64,000 nt of DNA from Solimonas terrae (GCF_011067135.1 NZ_JAAMOW010000002.1:62001-126000), one strand, 5' to 3'; positions 1-9,410 are shown, numbered from the stretch's first letter. Notes: generated by a model not told the origin, from the letters alone. Translations and numbers: made by a program.

Positions 1-2
1 AA

Positions 3-764
3 GTCGCCTGGCTCGCGTGGCGGCGGCGCAGTGGATACGACTGGCGCGAAAGCGGCACGTCGATGGCAATCGCCGCGGGCAATGCGCTGGTCCGTCCGCT
101 CAATGCGCTGCTGCTGGCGCCGGTGTTCGCCTGGGTCTATGCGCACCGCGTGGCGCACATCGAAGTGCAGGGTCCGCTGGCGTTCGCGGCGCTGGTGATT
201 GCCGTCGATTTCATCTACTACGTGTTTCACCGTTGCAGTCACCGATTGCGCTGGATGTGGGCAACGCACGGCGTGCATCACTCGTCGACGCAGATGAATC
301 TGTCGGCGGCCTATCGGCTCGGCTGGACCGAGCTGCTGTCGGGTTCCTGGCTGTTCCTGCTGCTGCCGGTCGCACTCGGCGTTCCGCCGGTTCTGGTATT
401 GGCGGCATTCGCCTTGAATCTGGCGTACCAGTTCCTGCTGCACAGCCGCCTGATCGGTCGGCTCGGCGTGCTGGAACGGGTCTTCAACACGCCAGCGCAC
501 CACCGCGTGCATCACGCGATCAACGAGGGGCTGGTCGATCGCAATTTCGGCGGCATCCTGATCATCTGGGACCATCTGTTCGGCACTTTCGCCGCCGCCG
601 GCGACGAGGTCGACCTGCGCTTCGGCGTGATCGGCCAGACGGCGAGCTACAACCCGCTGCGCATTGTGTTCCTCGAATGGCAGGCGCTGTTCGGCGACCT
701 GCGTGCCGCGCCGGACTGGCGCCAGCGGCTGCGGGTGCTGAGCGGCACCTCGGCGGTATCCTGA
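3..764 (+). CDS. Sterol desaturase / fatty acid hydroxylase family protein, 5' truncated by window edge
   Basis: Membrane-bound di-iron oxygenase-type hydroxylase. The frame is open from base 3, so the gene starts left of the window; the first internal ATG is at 63 but coding-like sequence (YDWRESGTS) precedes it. Histidine clusters typical of the family are visible: HRCSH and HGVHH in the first half, and HRVHH further on, interspersed with hydrophobic segments. These His boxes bind the two irons in known members. Substrate (sterol, carotenoid, lipid) cannot be told. The next gene, a DUF4169 protein, lies on the opposite strand and converges with it. Family call is secure; substrate is not. 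Confidence 0.88.
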   Translation, partial: VAWLAWRRRSGYDWRESGTSMAIAAGNALVRPLNALLLAPVFAWVYAHRVAHIEVQGPLAFAALVIAVDFIYYVFHRCSHRLRWMWATHGVHHSSTQMNLSAAYRLGWTELLSGSWLFLLLPVALGVPPVLVLAAFALNLAYQFLLHSRLIGRLGVLERVFNTPAHHRVHHAINEGLVDRNFGGILIIWDHLFGTFAAAGDEVDLRFGVIGQTASYNPLRIVFLEWQALFGDLRAAPDWRQRLRVLSGTSAVS

Positions 765-805
765 GCGCTCGCACCGCGCCAGGCGTCTTCGCGCAGCGGC
801 CGTGT

Positions 806-994
806 TCAGGACTCGTCGTCGGATTCGAGACGCAGCTGATCGAGCCGGTGTTTCGCGGCTTCGGTCTCCGCAGCATCCTTCTGCCGCTCGGCCTTGCTGC
901 GACCAAAGCGCACGCGGTTGTCGGCGGCGAGGCGCTCGGCTTCGGCGCGTTCCTTCTGCTTGCGATGCTTGTTGAGATTGATGATGTCGGCCAT
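806..994 (-). CDS. DUF4169 family small protein
   Basis: A 62-residue basic/acidic, charge-rich, likely helical protein. It starts MADIINLNKHRK and continues with an alternating K/R/A/E stretch containing NRVRFGRSKAERQ, the pattern of the DUF4169 family of small cytosolic proteins of unknown function. The frame stays open upstream, but the family begins at MADIINL, so this internal ATG was chosen. No function is known. It converges with the hydroxylase gene to its left. Confidence 0.75.
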   Translation of the reverse strand: MADIINLNKHRKQKERAEAERLAADNRVRFGRSKAERQKDAAETEAAKHRLDQLRLESDDES

Positions 995-1158
995 GACGAC
1001 GATGTCGATGACGGGGGAGCCCCGAGCATAACGGAGCCCGGCGCACGGTGTCCTACGCCTGCTGTCAGTGCTTGCTGACAGCGGCGTCGGGGCGGCCCCA
1101 GATGGCGGCGGCGCGCCCGCATCGGACAATCGAGTCACGATTGCGAGCCCCGAGTGCC

Positions 1159-1440
1159 ATGAAAGAGCCGACCGCCGCTGTAGCCCCCGCCCGTCCTGCC
1201 AGCCAGTGGCCGATCGGCATCCGCCTGCGCTTCCACCCGCGCGCGAGCCTGCAGGCGCAGCACCGTGCCCTGCGCGGCAAGCCGGTGCTGGTACTGTCCA
1301 AGCTCAAGCTGATGGGGCCGAGTCACGGTCAGTATTCGTGGCGCCAGCAGGTGCTGGTGCTGAGCACCGGCAAGCTCGGCTGGGCGCGCCCCGAGCAGCT
1401 GGACCTGCCGATCGACGATCTCGACGACGGCATTTTCTAG
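1159..1440 (+). CDS. Hypothetical small basic protein
   Basis: A 93-residue protein beginning MKEPTAAV, with a basic central part (IRLRFHPRASLQAQHRALRGKP split by hydrophobic VLVLSKLKL) and an acidic tail ending DDLDDGIF. I do not recognise a family. The frame is open further upstream, but the ATG at 1159 gives the most protein-like start. No signal peptide or membrane segment is seen. It lies about 95 bp before the thioredoxin-like gene on the same strand. Codon use (G/C at third positions) supports real coding. Confidence 0.45.
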   Translation: MKEPTAAVAPARPASQWPIGIRLRFHPRASLQAQHRALRGKPVLVLSKLKLMGPSHGQYSWRQQVLVLSTGKLGWARPEQLDLPIDDLDDGIF

Positions 1441-1535
1441 TGTGCCTGCGTGCCGCGTTCATCTCGCGCTCGGTTGGCGCGCCTATCCTTGCCGTGTCCG
1501 TCGCTTGGGCCGACGCCGCAGGAAGGGGAGCAGGG

Positions 1536-2423
1536 ATGATGCGTACACGTGCCGGTATCGCGGTTCTGGGGTTCATGCTCGCGTTTCTGATGCCGGTGTC
1601 TCAGGCTGCGCCGGATTTCGCGCCGGCCTGGCATTTGCAGACCCCGGACGGCACCAGCGTGCAGTTTCCGGAAGACGCCCGGCACCAGCCGTCGGTGCTG
1701 CTGTTCTGGCCGTCGTGGTGCCCCTACAGCCGTGCGCTGCAACCCTATGTGCAGGACATCTGGAACGACTACCGCGATGCCGGCGTGCACGTCTGGACCA
1801 TCAACATCAAGGAAACCGGCGATCCCGTGCAGGCGATGAAGGATCGCGGCCTGAGCTTTCCGCTGCTGCTCAACGGTGACGCCCTGATCGACAGCTACGG
1901 CATTGTCCGCACGCCGTGGCTGGTCGTCGTCGACGGCGACAATCGCATCGTCTACACGCGGCCCGGCAACAGCAGCTCGCCGATCGAAGTCGCGCGCAAG
2001 GTTCGCGAGACGCTCAACGGTCTGCTCGGCGCGCGTGCCGTGCCGCTGCCGACCTCGTATCCGCCACCCTACGATCTGCATCTGCGTCAGCAGCATCAGA
2101 CGCCGGTCGCCGATGCCGAGTGGAAGCCCTGGGCAGAAAGGACACTGGCCGGTGTCGGCGACGAGGAGATCGTGACCGACATCGCGCCGCTCGGGCCGGT
2201 CGCCGACGGCCGCGCGGCGATCGAGATGGCGCGCAGCGTGTGGGCGCAGCGCTATGGCGCCGAGCAGGTCGCCATCCAGGCGCCGTTCCGATCGTATCGT
2301 CGCAACCGGTTGTGGGTCGTTTCCGGATCGGCGGTCGCCGGACATCTCGGCGACGGTTTCCAGTTGATCGTCGATGCGGACAGCGGTCGCGTGCGACGCA
2401 TCAGTCCCGGCGCCCTGCACTGA
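1536..2423 (+). CDS. Secreted thioredoxin-like (TlpA-type) protein with C-terminal NTF2-like segment
   Basis: A 295-residue exported protein. An N-terminal signal peptide ([20 protein letters not shown]...SQAA) is preceded by a purine-rich ribosome site, GGAAGGGGAG, at 1521-1530. The next ~140 residues look like a TlpA/AhpC-type thioredoxin fold: [12 protein letters not shown], then a cis-proline-like region with [13 protein letters not shown]. The redox motif reads CPYS, so the second cysteine of CxxC is replaced by Ser, suggesting a monothiol or non-redox role. The last ~70 residues ([16 protein letters not shown]...[10 protein letters not shown]) resemble NTF2-like or immunity-type folds. 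The gene is followed 55 bp later by the PQQ-type dehydrogenase. Function unknown. Confidence 0.7.
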   Translation: MMRTRAGIAVLGFMLAFLMPVSQAAPDFAPAWHLQTPDGTSVQFPEDARHQPSVLLFWPSWCPYSRALQPYVQDIWNDYRDAGVHVWTINIKETGDPVQAMKDRGLSFPLLLNGDALIDSYGIVRTPWLVVVDGDNRIVYTRPGNSSSPIEVARKVRETLNGLLGARAVPLPTSYPPPYDLHLRQQHQTPVADAEWKPWAERTLAGVGDEEIVTDIAPLGPVADGRAAIEMARSVWAQRYGAEQVAIQAPFRSYRRNRLWVVSGSAVAGHLGDGFQLIVDADSGRVRRISPGALH

Positions 2424-2478
2424 AGCGCGGCCGGCGTGCCGCCGCATCCTTGGCTTCCCTGAAGTCCGGAGTCTGCCG

Positions 2479-3789
2479 ATGAGTTGGCCGCGCCGGTCTG
2501 CGCTCCTGCTGATCGTCACTCTCGCGGCCTGCGGCAACACGGCACGGCTGACGGTGGAAGAGGGCAGCGGTCCGCAGCCGAAACTGCCGCCGGCGGACCG
2601 CTCCGTGATTCCGACGGTCGACGTCGCGCAGGCGATCGGCTGGCCCGATGGCGGCAAACCGGTCGCGCCGCGCGGCCTCGAGGTCGCTGCGTTTGCGAGC
2701 GGGCTCGGGCATCCACGCTGGTTGTACGTGTTGCCGAACGGCGATGTGCTGGTCGCCGAAACCCATGCGCCGGCGCAGCCGGACGACGGCAGCGGCATCA
2801 AGGCCCGGGTCACGAAGTGGGTGATGAGGCGCGCCGGGGCGATCGGCGACGGCGACAGTCGCATCACGCTGCTGCGTGATCGCGATGGCGACGGCATCGT
2901 CGATCGGCGCACGGTGTTCATCGACAATCTCGATGCACCGCTCGGCATGGCGATGGTCGGCAGCACGCTGTACGTCGCCGACACCGACGCCGTGCTGGCG
3001 TTTCCGTATCGCGACGGCGAGACGCGGATCAGCGCGGCGCCGCGCGCACTCGTCGAGCTGCCGGCCGGTCGGATCAATCATCACTGGACCAGGAACCTGA
3101 TCGCCAGCGCGGATGGCCGCAAGCTGTACGTCACGGTCGGCTCGAACAGCAATATCGCCGAGAACGGCATGGCCGCCGAGGCCGGCCGTGCAGCGATCTG
3201 GGAGGTCGATGTCGCCAGCGGCGCGCATCGCGTATTCGCGACCGGTCTGCGCAACCCGAACGGCATGGCCTGGGAGCCGGTCAGCGGCAAGCTGTGGGTC
3301 GCCGTCAACGAGCGCGACGGGCTCGGCAGCGATCTCGTGCCCGACTACATGACGTCGGTGCAGGACGGCGGCTTCTACGGCTGGCCGTACAGTTATTTCG
3401 GCCGGCACGTCGATGCGCGCGTGCAGCCGCAGCGGCCGGATCTGGTGGCCGAGGCGATCGTGCCCGATTACGCGCTCGGTCCGCACACGGCGTCGCTGGG
3501 TCTGTGTGCCGCGCAAGGCAACAGCCTGCCGGCGATGTATGGGCAAGGCATGTTCGTCGGCCAGCACGGCTCCTGGAATCGCCGGCCGCGCAGCGGCTAC
3601 AAGGTGATCTTCGTGCCGTTCCGCGACGGCATGCCGAATGGCGCGCCGATCGATGTGCTGGGCGGTTTTCTCAGCGGGGCCGGTCAGGCCCATGGCCGGC
3701 CGGTCGGCGTGGCGATCGACAATTCCGGCGCCCTGCTGGTCGCCGACGACGTCGGCAACACCGTCTGGCGCGTCACCGCAGCGCACTGA
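2479..3789 (+). CDS. PQQ-dependent sugar (L-sorbosone/aldose-type) dehydrogenase-like lipoprotein
   Basis: A 436-residue predicted lipoprotein: [18 protein letters not shown] has a lipobox LAAC with Cys18. The rest is a six-bladed beta-propeller of the soluble glucose/sorbosone dehydrogenase family, with landmarks [26 protein letters not shown]-like [31 protein letters not shown] and [12 protein letters not shown]. In this family the protein binds PQQ and oxidises sugars or alcohols in the periplasm. No PQQ synthesis genes are in the window, so PQQ must come from elsewhere. The true substrate is unknown. Start ATG 2479 was chosen for the signal peptide. Confidence 0.82.
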   Translation: MSWPRRSALLLIVTLAACGNTARLTVEEGSGPQPKLPPADRSVIPTVDVAQAIGWPDGGKPVAPRGLEVAAFASGLGHPRWLYVLPNGDVLVAETHAPAQPDDGSGIKARVTKWVMRRAGAIGDGDSRITLLRDRDGDGIVDRRTVFIDNLDAPLGMAMVGSTLYVADTDAVLAFPYRDGETRISAAPRALVELPAGRINHHWTRNLIASADGRKLYVTVGSNSNIAENGMAAEAGRAAIWEVDVASGAHRVFATGLRNPNGMAWEPVSGKLWVAVNERDGLGSDLVPDYMTSVQDGGFYGWPYSYFGRHVDARVQPQRPDLVAEAIVPDYALGPHTASLGLCAAQGNSLPAMYGQGMFVGQHGSWNRRPRSGYKVIFVPFRDGMPNGAPIDVLGGFLSGAGQAHGRPVGVAIDNSGALLVADDVGNTVWRVTAAH

Positions 3790-3801
3790 ACCACGCCTTT
3801 C

Positions 3802-4563
3802 TCAGCGTGCGCGCGTGCGCTCGACCAGCTCGTACGCGGCGGTGATCTCGCGCGTCTTCTGCTCGGCCATCTCGCGCATGCTTTCCGGCAGGCCCTTGGC
3901 GGCCAGCTTGTCCGGATGGTTCTGGCTCATCAGGCGGCGATAGGCCTTCTTGACGTCGGCGTCGGATGCGCTGGCCGGCACGCCGAGCACCCGATAGGCG
4001 TCGTCGATGCTGCTTTGTGTCGGCGCGCGGCCGGCACCACTGCCGCCGCGCAGCATCGCTTCGAGCGCCTGCACTTCGGCATCGGAAAGACCAAGTCCGC
4101 GGGCGATGCGCATCAGCATCGCGTGTTCGGCCGGATGGGCGGCGCCATCCGCGGCGATCGCCGACAGCTGCACCTGCAGGAACATCTGATGCAGGACGCG
4201 CTGCCCGCGCGCGGCGAGCACGAAGCGCTGCACCTCGGCGTCGAGATCGAAGCCCGGCGACTTGCCGCGATTGAAGGCCTGCTTCGCCGATTCGCGCGCC
4301 GTGCCGCTCAGATGCAGGCGATCGAACAGCATTTCGGCGACGCGGATCTCGTCGTGCGTGACCTGGCCGTCGGCCTTGCAGATCGCCCCCATCACCGCGA
4401 ACGTCGAATCGAGGAACTGCGACTGGATCCGGGTGGCGGCGCCGATCACCGAGACCTTGACCGACCGCTTGAGGATGTAGGCGATCAGGGCACCGATCAG
4501 CGCGCCGGACCAGCCACCGATGGCGAGCCCGAACAGGGCGCCAATGATGATGAAAGGATTCAT
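3802..4563 (-). CDS. djlA: Co-chaperone DjlA (TerB domain plus C-terminal J domain)
   Basis: A 253-residue membrane-anchored DnaJ-like protein. Residues ~3-30 form a glycine-rich transmembrane helix, residues ~50-170 a TerB-type helical domain (QSQFLDSTFAVMGAICKADGQVTHDEI), and residues ~185-250 the J domain with HPD at 216-218, which stimulates DnaK ATPase. The length and order match DjlA. It converges with the sugar-dehydrogenase gene and lies 54 bp downstream of the end of the esterase gene on the same strand. Recognition is good. Confidence 0.9.
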   Translation of the reverse strand: MNPFIIIGALFGLAIGGWSGALIGALIAYILKRSVKVSVIGAATRIQSQFLDSTFAVMGAICKADGQVTHDEIRVAEMLFDRLHLSGTARESAKQAFNRGKSPGFDLDAEVQRFVLAARGQRVLHQMFLQVQLSAIAADGAAHPAEHAMLMRIARGLGLSDAEVQALEAMLRGGSGAGRAPTQSSIDDAYRVLGVPASASDADVKKAYRRLMSQNHPDKLAAKGLPESMREMAEQKTREITAAYELVERTRAR

Positions 4564-4617
4564 CCGCCAATTTTACGTGACGGGTCCGCGCTGCGGGGAC
4601 TCGACGTCGCTCGGGCG

Positions 4618-5487
4618 CTACTGCCGGTCGCGCAGATGACGATCGAGAAAAACGAGCCCTGCTTTCACGGCCGCACCGTCGGTCAGGAACGCGGTGATGT
4701 GGCCGCGACCGCGCAGGATCACGAGTTCGGCCGGTACGCCGGCGGCATCGAGCATGGCCTTGTAGTCGGTGGCGTGGTCCGGTGGCACCAGTCGATCCAT
4801 GCCGCCGTGGTAGAGGAACACCGGTGGATCGCCGGCGCTCACATAGCTGATCGGCGAGGCGGCCTTGTATTCGGCCAGCTTTTCGCTGCGTGGACCGCCG
4901 ATGAACTGCGGTACCAGCGTACCGCCGGGAAATTTCGTCAGATCGCTGGGCGTGCCGCCGGCGACCACGGCGCCGACCCTTGCATCGGGATCGAACAGCG
5001 CGTCGCCCGGCCCGATGCCCCCGAGCAGCGCGGCCAGATGCGCGCCGGCCGAATAGCCCCAGACACCGATGCGCGTGCCGTCGATCCGGTAATCCGCCGC
5101 CTGCGCCCGCATCCAGCGCACTGCGAGCTGCACGTCGCGCAGTTGTGCCGGAAAAATGTAGGCCGGTGCGAGCCGATAGGTACTCGCGACCGCAACGTAA
5201 CCGCGACGCGCGAGATCCCGGGCGATCGACGACAGTTGTCTGCGGTCGCCGTGTTCCCAGCCGCCACCGTACAGCACGAGTACCGCGGGAAACGGTCCGC
5301 GGCCCTTCGGCTGATAGATGTCGGCCTTCAGTTCCTGGGGCCAGTCGGGCGGCGAGAACGACACATCGCGCGTGATCCGGTAGTCGCTGTGCGTCGGTGG
5401 CGGCGGCGGCGTGCCGGGGCGTCCTTGATGAATCGTGCAGCCACCCGCGAACACTGCGCTGAAAAGTATGCCGAGCCGAGCCAACAT
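4618..5487 (-). CDS. Alpha/beta hydrolase (BD-FAE / carboxylesterase-like) lipoprotein
   Basis: A 289-residue serine hydrolase. ATG 5487 is preceded by a strong AGGAGG on the minus strand. The N terminus MLARLGILFSAVFAGGC looks like a lipoprotein signal with Cys17, followed by a Pro-rich linker. The hydrolase core has an oxyanion motif LYGGGWEHG, the nucleophile elbow GYSAG (Ser), a late Asp region (HGGMDRLVPP) and the catalytic His in GRGHITAF. This resembles esterases of the dienelactone-hydrolase/BD-FAE group that cut small esters in the periplasm or outer membrane. Substrate unknown. Confidence 0.82.
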   Translation of the reverse strand: MLARLGILFSAVFAGGCTIHQGRPGTPPPPPTHSDYRITRDVSFSPPDWPQELKADIYQPKGRGPFPAVLVLYGGGWEHGDRRQLSSIARDLARRGYVAVASTYRLAPAYIFPAQLRDVQLAVRWMRAQAADYRIDGTRIGVWGYSAGAHLAALLGGIGPGDALFDPDARVGAVVAGGTPSDLTKFPGGTLVPQFIGGPRSEKLAEYKAASPISYVSAGDPPVFLYHGGMDRLVPPDHATDYKAMLDAAGVPAELVILRGRGHITAFLTDGAAVKAGLVFLDRHLRDRQ

Positions 5488-5662
5488 GCGGACCTCCTGA
5501 CGGTGCTGCTGCCAATACGCGCGAGAGCGCCGATGGATGCAGATCGCGACCGCAGCGGGGCCTGAATCGCGGCTGACAGCGTGACTCAGTTGTGATTCAT
5601 GCCGCCTGACTACGGTGGTTGCACGGCGCAGCGATGCGCTTTCGCAAAGAGGGGTTTCCATC

Positions 5663-6016
5663 ATGAACAATGTTGCTGCGGGTATTGCAGGTGGTATCGC
5701 GGTTGTCCTCGTCGCCGGTTCGGCGATGGTGTTTGCTTCGCATGTCGGCAAAGACGACAAGGGTACGCATACCGAATGCACGAACGAGCGCGTGGTCACC
5801 GACAAGGATGTCGGGACCAACTCGGTCGCCGGGACCATACTCGGCGGCGTCGCCGGCGGCGTCATCGGCCATCAGATCGGCGGCGGTCACGGCAAGGATG
5901 TCGCGACAGCTGCCGGTGCGGTCGGTGGCGCCTATGCCGGCAACCGGATCGCGAAGAAGGACTTTCCCGATCAGGAAGTGAGCTATCACGAGAAGTGCCG
6001 CGACGTTGCGGGCTGA
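5663..6016 (+). CDS. Glycine-zipper 2TM-domain envelope protein
   Basis: A 117-residue small envelope protein. An N-terminal hydrophobic stretch (GIAGGIAVVLVAGSAMVFA) is followed by the classical glycine-zipper segment GTILGGVAGGVIGHQIGGG...GAVGGAYAGNRI seen in SlyB/PcpY/YmgG-like proteins. No lipobox is visible, so membrane association by the zipper is more likely than lipidation. ATG 5663 was chosen because the upstream residues are not family-like. A strong terminator follows 16 bp after the stop, so it is probably monocistronic. Confidence 0.8.
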   Translation: MNNVAAGIAGGIAVVLVAGSAMVFASHVGKDDKGTHTECTNERVVTDKDVGTNSVAGTILGGVAGGVIGHQIGGGHGKDVATAAGAVGGAYAGNRIAKKDFPDQEVSYHEKCRDVAG

Positions 6017-6031
6017 TCGCCATGCGCAGGA

Positions 6032-6063
6032 GACGAACGGGCCGTCAGGGCCCGTTCGTCTTT
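6032..6063 (+). terminator. Rho-independent terminator after glycine-zipper gene
   Basis: An 11-bp perfect inverted repeat, GACGAACGGGC (6032-6042) with GCCCGTTCGTC (6050-6060), a short loop, then TTT. It sits 16 bp after the stop codon at 6016. Confidence 0.85.
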
Positions 6064-6274
6064 GTGCGGTCCATATTGCCGCCGGTCGCGCACAACCGGC
6101 CACGCCCGGAGCGTGCCTGGCCGCGACCCCGACAAGGTCTGAACCATCACCCGCTTCGTCATGGCGAGGAGCCGGCGGCGACGACGCAATCCGGCGGCTG
6201 CCTGCGCAAACGCTGCATCCGGATCGGCACGGCCGCTTCGCGACCTCGCGATGACGGGCTGTTCAGAGGCGTCC

Positions 6275-6718
6275 CTAGGGTGTGGCGCAGCCCTGCAGGC
6301 CGCTGTAGCCGGCAGCGAAATCGCTCAGCCCGATGCGGCGGAACAGCGGACCGCGGATCGATTCGCTGCCGATCTTGACGTGATGGCTGCTGGAGAAACC
6401 GGCCATCTTGTCGGCCGGAATGGTGGCGATGATCTGCCGGCTGCTCGATGAGGGCTGACCCTGCAACTGCACGGTGCTGCCGTCGTCGAAGCTCAGGGTG
6501 ATGCCGGAGCCGCTGATGAATTCATAGCTTGATTGCACGACCAGGGTGTTCGGCGACGTGAACGTGATGTTCAGGGCGTCGCGCTCCGGCTCCAGACGCA
6601 AGCTGCAACTCGCTCCGGACTTGTTCAGCGCGAAGTGATTGAGATCTTCGAGCAGGGCGCTCGCTTCGAAAGACGCCGCCAGCAGGGCCAGGCCCAGCAC
6701 GATCCGGTAATGCTTCAT
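6275..6718 (-). CDS. Hypothetical secreted protein
   Basis: A 147-residue protein with a clear signal peptide (MKHYRIVLGLALLAASFEASA) and a mature part rich in beta-type sequence (LNITFTSPNTLVVQSSYEF, GITLSFDDGSTVQLQG). It has two cysteines, one near the mature N terminus and one near the C terminus, that could form a disulphide. I do not recognise a family. ATG 6718 has GGAGGT upstream on the minus strand. It stands alone; the ~210 bp to its left hold only the terminator of the preceding gene and nothing else I can name. Confidence 0.6.
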   Translation of the reverse strand: MKHYRIVLGLALLAASFEASALLEDLNHFALNKSGASCSLRLEPERDALNITFTSPNTLVVQSSYEFISGSGITLSFDDGSTVQLQGQPSSSSRQIIATIPADKMAGFSSSHHVKIGSESIRGPLFRRIGLSDFAAGYSGLQGCATP

Positions 6719-7055
6719 TTCGACCTCCATGTAACGCGTCCATGACGGCGCGCAGCGCCGGGCCGCCTCGGCGGCCAGCCCTTTCAGCGGCAATCTGCGT
6801 GCCATGTGCGCGGTCGGAACGCGCTCGCGGTGTTGGCGCGGGGAAGGATTTCGCGCCGGCCCCGATCGGCGCAGGCATGCATCACGGGCAAAGGAGCACG
6901 CGATCCAGTGTCATGCGCCGGATGAAATCGGCGAGGATTTTTCGCGACTGGCCAAGCAGCCCGCCGAGGCATGTCGGGTCATGTGGCCAGGAGGCGTAAC
7001 GCCGCCAGGCGCGAAAAGACCGTCGATTTCGCATGCGAATTTCCGACTCGCGACA
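6719..7055. other. Intergenic stretch, nothing recognised
   Basis: About 340 bp between the secreted-protein start and the ArsR gene end. It should hold the promoter of the secreted-protein gene near 6720-6800. I see no convincing gene, terminator or operator; the small open frames here lack family signals and ribosome sites. Confidence 0.4.
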
Positions 7056-7745
7056 CTAGCCGCCGGCGACACCGAACTCGCGACGCAGCGCCAGTTCTCC
7101 CGGCACGCTGAAACTGACGACGCGCGAACCTTGCACACGGCGTGCCCAGCCCAGCGTGAGGCAGCGCTCGAGGAGCGCCGCGCCGAGCGTGCCGGCGAGA
7201 TGCCGACGTCGCATGCTCCAGTCCAGACAGGCGCGGCACAGCGGGCGCCGCTGCGCGGCCAATGCGTCGATGTCGATGCCGAGTTCGCGGCAAAAGCGCT
7301 GTCCGGCCGGCGCGAGTTGTGGCTGCTCGTCGATCATGTGCAGCAGCTTGCGCTCGATCAGCGCATCGTAGATCAGCACACCGAGTTCGCCGGCCAGATG
7401 GTCGTAGCAGATCCGCGCCTTGCGCAGCGCCGGTTCGCGCGGACTCGAACGCAGGCGCAGCGCGCCGACGCGATAGGCGACGCCCATCAGGCTTTCCAGC
7501 AGTTGCGCGACATCGCGGTCGGCCAGCCGGAAGTAGCGGTGCCGGCCCTGACGCTCGAGTGCAAGCAGCTGCGCATCGAGCAACTTGGCGAGATGGGCAC
7601 TGGCGGTCTGTTTGGTGACGCCGGCGACCGTCGCCAGTTCCGTCGCGGTCAGCGCCTGGCCGGCCATCAGGGCGGTCAGCATCTCGGCCCGCGCGTGATC
7701 GCCGATCAGCGCTGCGATGCCGACGATATTGGGGCCATCCTTCAT
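7056..7745 (-). CDS. ArsR-family (winged helix) transcriptional regulator
   Basis: A 229-residue regulator. Residues ~8-80 form the winged-helix domain typical of ArsR/HTH_20 proteins ([31 protein letters not shown]...GRHRYFRL). The C-terminal half carries [17 protein letters not shown] and a Cys pair region ([11 protein letters not shown]), a layout seen in larger ArsR-like regulators whose effector is not known. It is divergent from the NIPSNAP/ABM pair with a 69-bp gap, so it probably controls them and itself. Confidence 0.85.
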   Translation of the reverse strand: MKDGPNIVGIAALIGDHARAEMLTALMAGQALTATELATVAGVTKQTASAHLAKLLDAQLLALERQGRHRYFRLADRDVAQLLESLMGVAYRVGALRLRSSPREPALRKARICYDHLAGELGVLIYDALIERKLLHMIDEQPQLAPAGQRFCRELGIDIDALAAQRRPLCRACLDWSMRRRHLAGTLGAALLERCLTLGWARRVQGSRVVSFSVPGELALRREFGVAGG

Positions 7746-7755
7746 GATTCGATGC

Positions 7756-7787
7756 TAGGCGAACCATTCGGGTGCGACAAGCGCCTA
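7756..7787. promoter_or_regulatory. Candidate operator between arsR-like gene and NIPSNAP gene
   Basis: An inverted repeat TAGGCG (7756-7761) and CGCCTA (7782-7787) with a 20-bp spacer lies in the short divergent promoter. Repeat and location are visible; binding by the adjacent ArsR protein is inference. Confidence 0.3.
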
Positions 7788-7814
7788 TCGTGGCCTGGTC
7801 CGACCGGAGCCGGC

Positions 7815-8156
7815 ATGGCCATCACCTGTTTCATCCGCTACCAGATCGATCCATTCCAGCGGGATGCGTTTCGCGAGTACGCCGAGCGTTGGGGACGGAT
7901 CATTCCGCGCTGCGGGGGTACGCTGGTCGGCTACTTCCTGCCGCACGAAGGCAGCAACGACATCGCCTGGGGTCTGATCACATTCGACAGCCTCGCCGCG
8001 TACGAAGCCTACCGCCAGCGCCTGCGTAGTGATGCCGAAGGGCGTGCCAATTTCATGACGGCGCAGTCGCGGCGCTTCATCCTGCGTGAAGAGCGCAGTT
8101 TTCTCGAGCACGTCGACGGCACCATCGGGGTGCCCGCTGTCGGTGCCCGTCCATGA
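7815..8156 (+). CDS. NIPSNAP family protein
   Basis: A 113-residue dimeric alpha/beta-barrel protein. [35 protein letters not shown] and the later [17 protein letters not shown] match the NIPSNAP family, whose members act as small ligand-binding or monooxygenase-like proteins of uncertain function. ATG 7815 is close behind a weak GGAG. Its stop overlaps the start of the ABM gene by ATGA, so the two are translationally coupled. Confidence 0.85.
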   Translation: MAITCFIRYQIDPFQRDAFREYAERWGRIIPRCGGTLVGYFLPHEGSNDIAWGLITFDSLAAYEAYRQRLRSDAEGRANFMTAQSRRFILREERSFLEHVDGTIGVPAVGARP

Positions 8157-8500
8157 TCGCGGTCATCTTCGAGGCGCAGCCGCGTAGCGGGCAAGCTGGC
8201 GCCTATCTCGATGCGGCATCGCAACTGCGACCGCTGCTCGCCGGCATCGATGGCTTCATTTCGATCGAGCGCTTCGAGAGTCTGACGACACCCGGCAAGC
8301 TCCTGTCGCTGTCGTTCTGGCGCGACGAACAGGCCGTCCGGCAATGGCGTCAGCTGGAAGCGCATCGTCGTGTCCAGACTGCGGGCCGGCTCACGATCTT
8401 CGACGACTATCGGTTGCGGGTCGCCGAGGTCTTGCGTGATTACGGTCTGCACGAGCGCGACGAGACGCCGCAGGATTCGCGCGCCGTGCACGGCGGATGA
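8153..8500 (+). CDS. Antibiotic biosynthesis monooxygenase (ABM) domain protein
   Basis: A 115-residue ferredoxin-like-fold protein: [10 protein letters not shown]...[37 protein letters not shown] is a typical ABM domain (YgiN/heme-degrading or quinol monooxygenase type). It overlaps the NIPSNAP gene by 4 bp. The pair with a divergent ArsR regulator looks like a small redox or xenobiotic response unit. Activity not predicted. Confidence 0.85.
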   Translation: MIAVIFEAQPRSGQAGAYLDAASQLRPLLAGIDGFISIERFESLTTPGKLLSLSFWRDEQAVRQWRQLEAHRRVQTAGRLTIFDDYRLRVAEVLRDYGLHERDETPQDSRAVHGG

Positions 8501-8660
8501 GGCGCTCGGGCCGCTGTTGCGGGCGCGGGTCCGGACGCCGGTGTCGCCCCTGGCCTCCGGCGTCGGCAAGATGCGGCGAGAGGGTGCGACCGATGCCGTG
8601 CACGGCCCCGGTCGCGGGAAAGGTCTGCGGTCGCACCCGCCGCTGTCGGCCGAGTCGTGA

Positions 8661-9410
8661 TCAGAGCTGGCTCATGCCACCGTCGGCAATGATTTCCGTG
8701 CCGACGATGTAGGCCGATTCCGGCGCCGACAGATGCAGCACGGTCGCCGCCAGTTCTTCCGGGGTGCCGAAGCGGCCGAGCGGGATCTGGCCCTGGATCT
8801 GCGCGGCAGTGGCCTCCAGCGCTGCGGCGTCGAGGCCGAGCTTGCCGTACAGCGGCGTCCGCACCGGACCCGGGCTGACGACGTTGACGCGGATGCCGCG
8901 CGGCAGCAGCTCGGCCGACAGCGTCCTGGCCAGCGAGATCAGTGCCGCCTTGCTCGCCGCGTAGACCGAGGTCTGCGGCATGCCGATGCGGGCGTTGATC
9001 GAGCCGTTGAGGACGATCGCCGCGCCGGCATTCAGATGCGGCAGCAGTGCCTGCAGCTGGAAGTACGGACCTTTGGTGTTGGCGTTGAAGATGCTGTCCC
9101 ACAGCGCTGGCGTCACGTCCGCAAAGTCGGCGAACGTCGCGCTGCCGGCGTTGATGAACACGGCATCGAGCTTGATGCCTTCCTGCGCGATGCGTTCAGC
9201 CAGCGATGCGGCCGACGCGAAGTCGGCGGCGTCGTTGCGGACGGCGATCGTGTCGGCGCCGATCTGCCGACGCGCCGCGGCGAGCGCGGCTTCGTCGCGG
9301 CCGGTGATGACGACGCGGGCGCCTTCCCTGGCGAAAGCCTGCGCGGTGGCCAGGCCGATGCCGCTGCTGCCGCCGGTGACCAGCACCGCCTTGTTCGAGT
9401 AACGATTCAT
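8661..9410 (-). CDS. SDR-family NAD(P)-dependent oxidoreductase
   Basis: A 249-residue classical short-chain dehydrogenase. Cofactor motif TGGSSGIG at residues ~12-19, NAG near residue 90 and catalytic Ser...YAASK (YxxxK) around residues 140-155 are intact. The Arg at the end of beta-2 (ITGRDEA) favours NADP(H). ATG 9410 has AGGAG on the minus strand. It is divergent from the enoyl-CoA hydratase across 194 bp. Alcohol/ketone substrate unknown. Confidence 0.88.
   Translation of the reverse strand: MNRYSNKAVLVTGGSSGIGLATAQAFAREGARVVITGRDEAALAAARRQIGADTIAVRNDAADFASAASLAERIAQEGIKLDAVFINAGSATFADFADVTPALWDSIFNANTKGPYFQLQALLPHLNAGAAIVLNGSINARIGMPQTSVYAASKAALISLARTLSAELLPRGIRVNVVSPGPVRTPLYGKLGLDAAALEATAAQIQGQIPLGRFGTPEELAATVLHLSAPESAYIVGTEIIADGGMSQL

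Noticed and set aside
3773-5515. Long minus-strand frame overlapping djlA and the esterase
   Set aside because: djlA (HPD motif) and the esterase (GYSAG) occupy another frame on the same strand; this one is an arginine-rich shadow.
6911-7138. Small minus-strand frame upstream of the secreted-protein gene
   Set aside because: No ribosome site, no family, and it overlaps the end of the ArsR gene in another frame.
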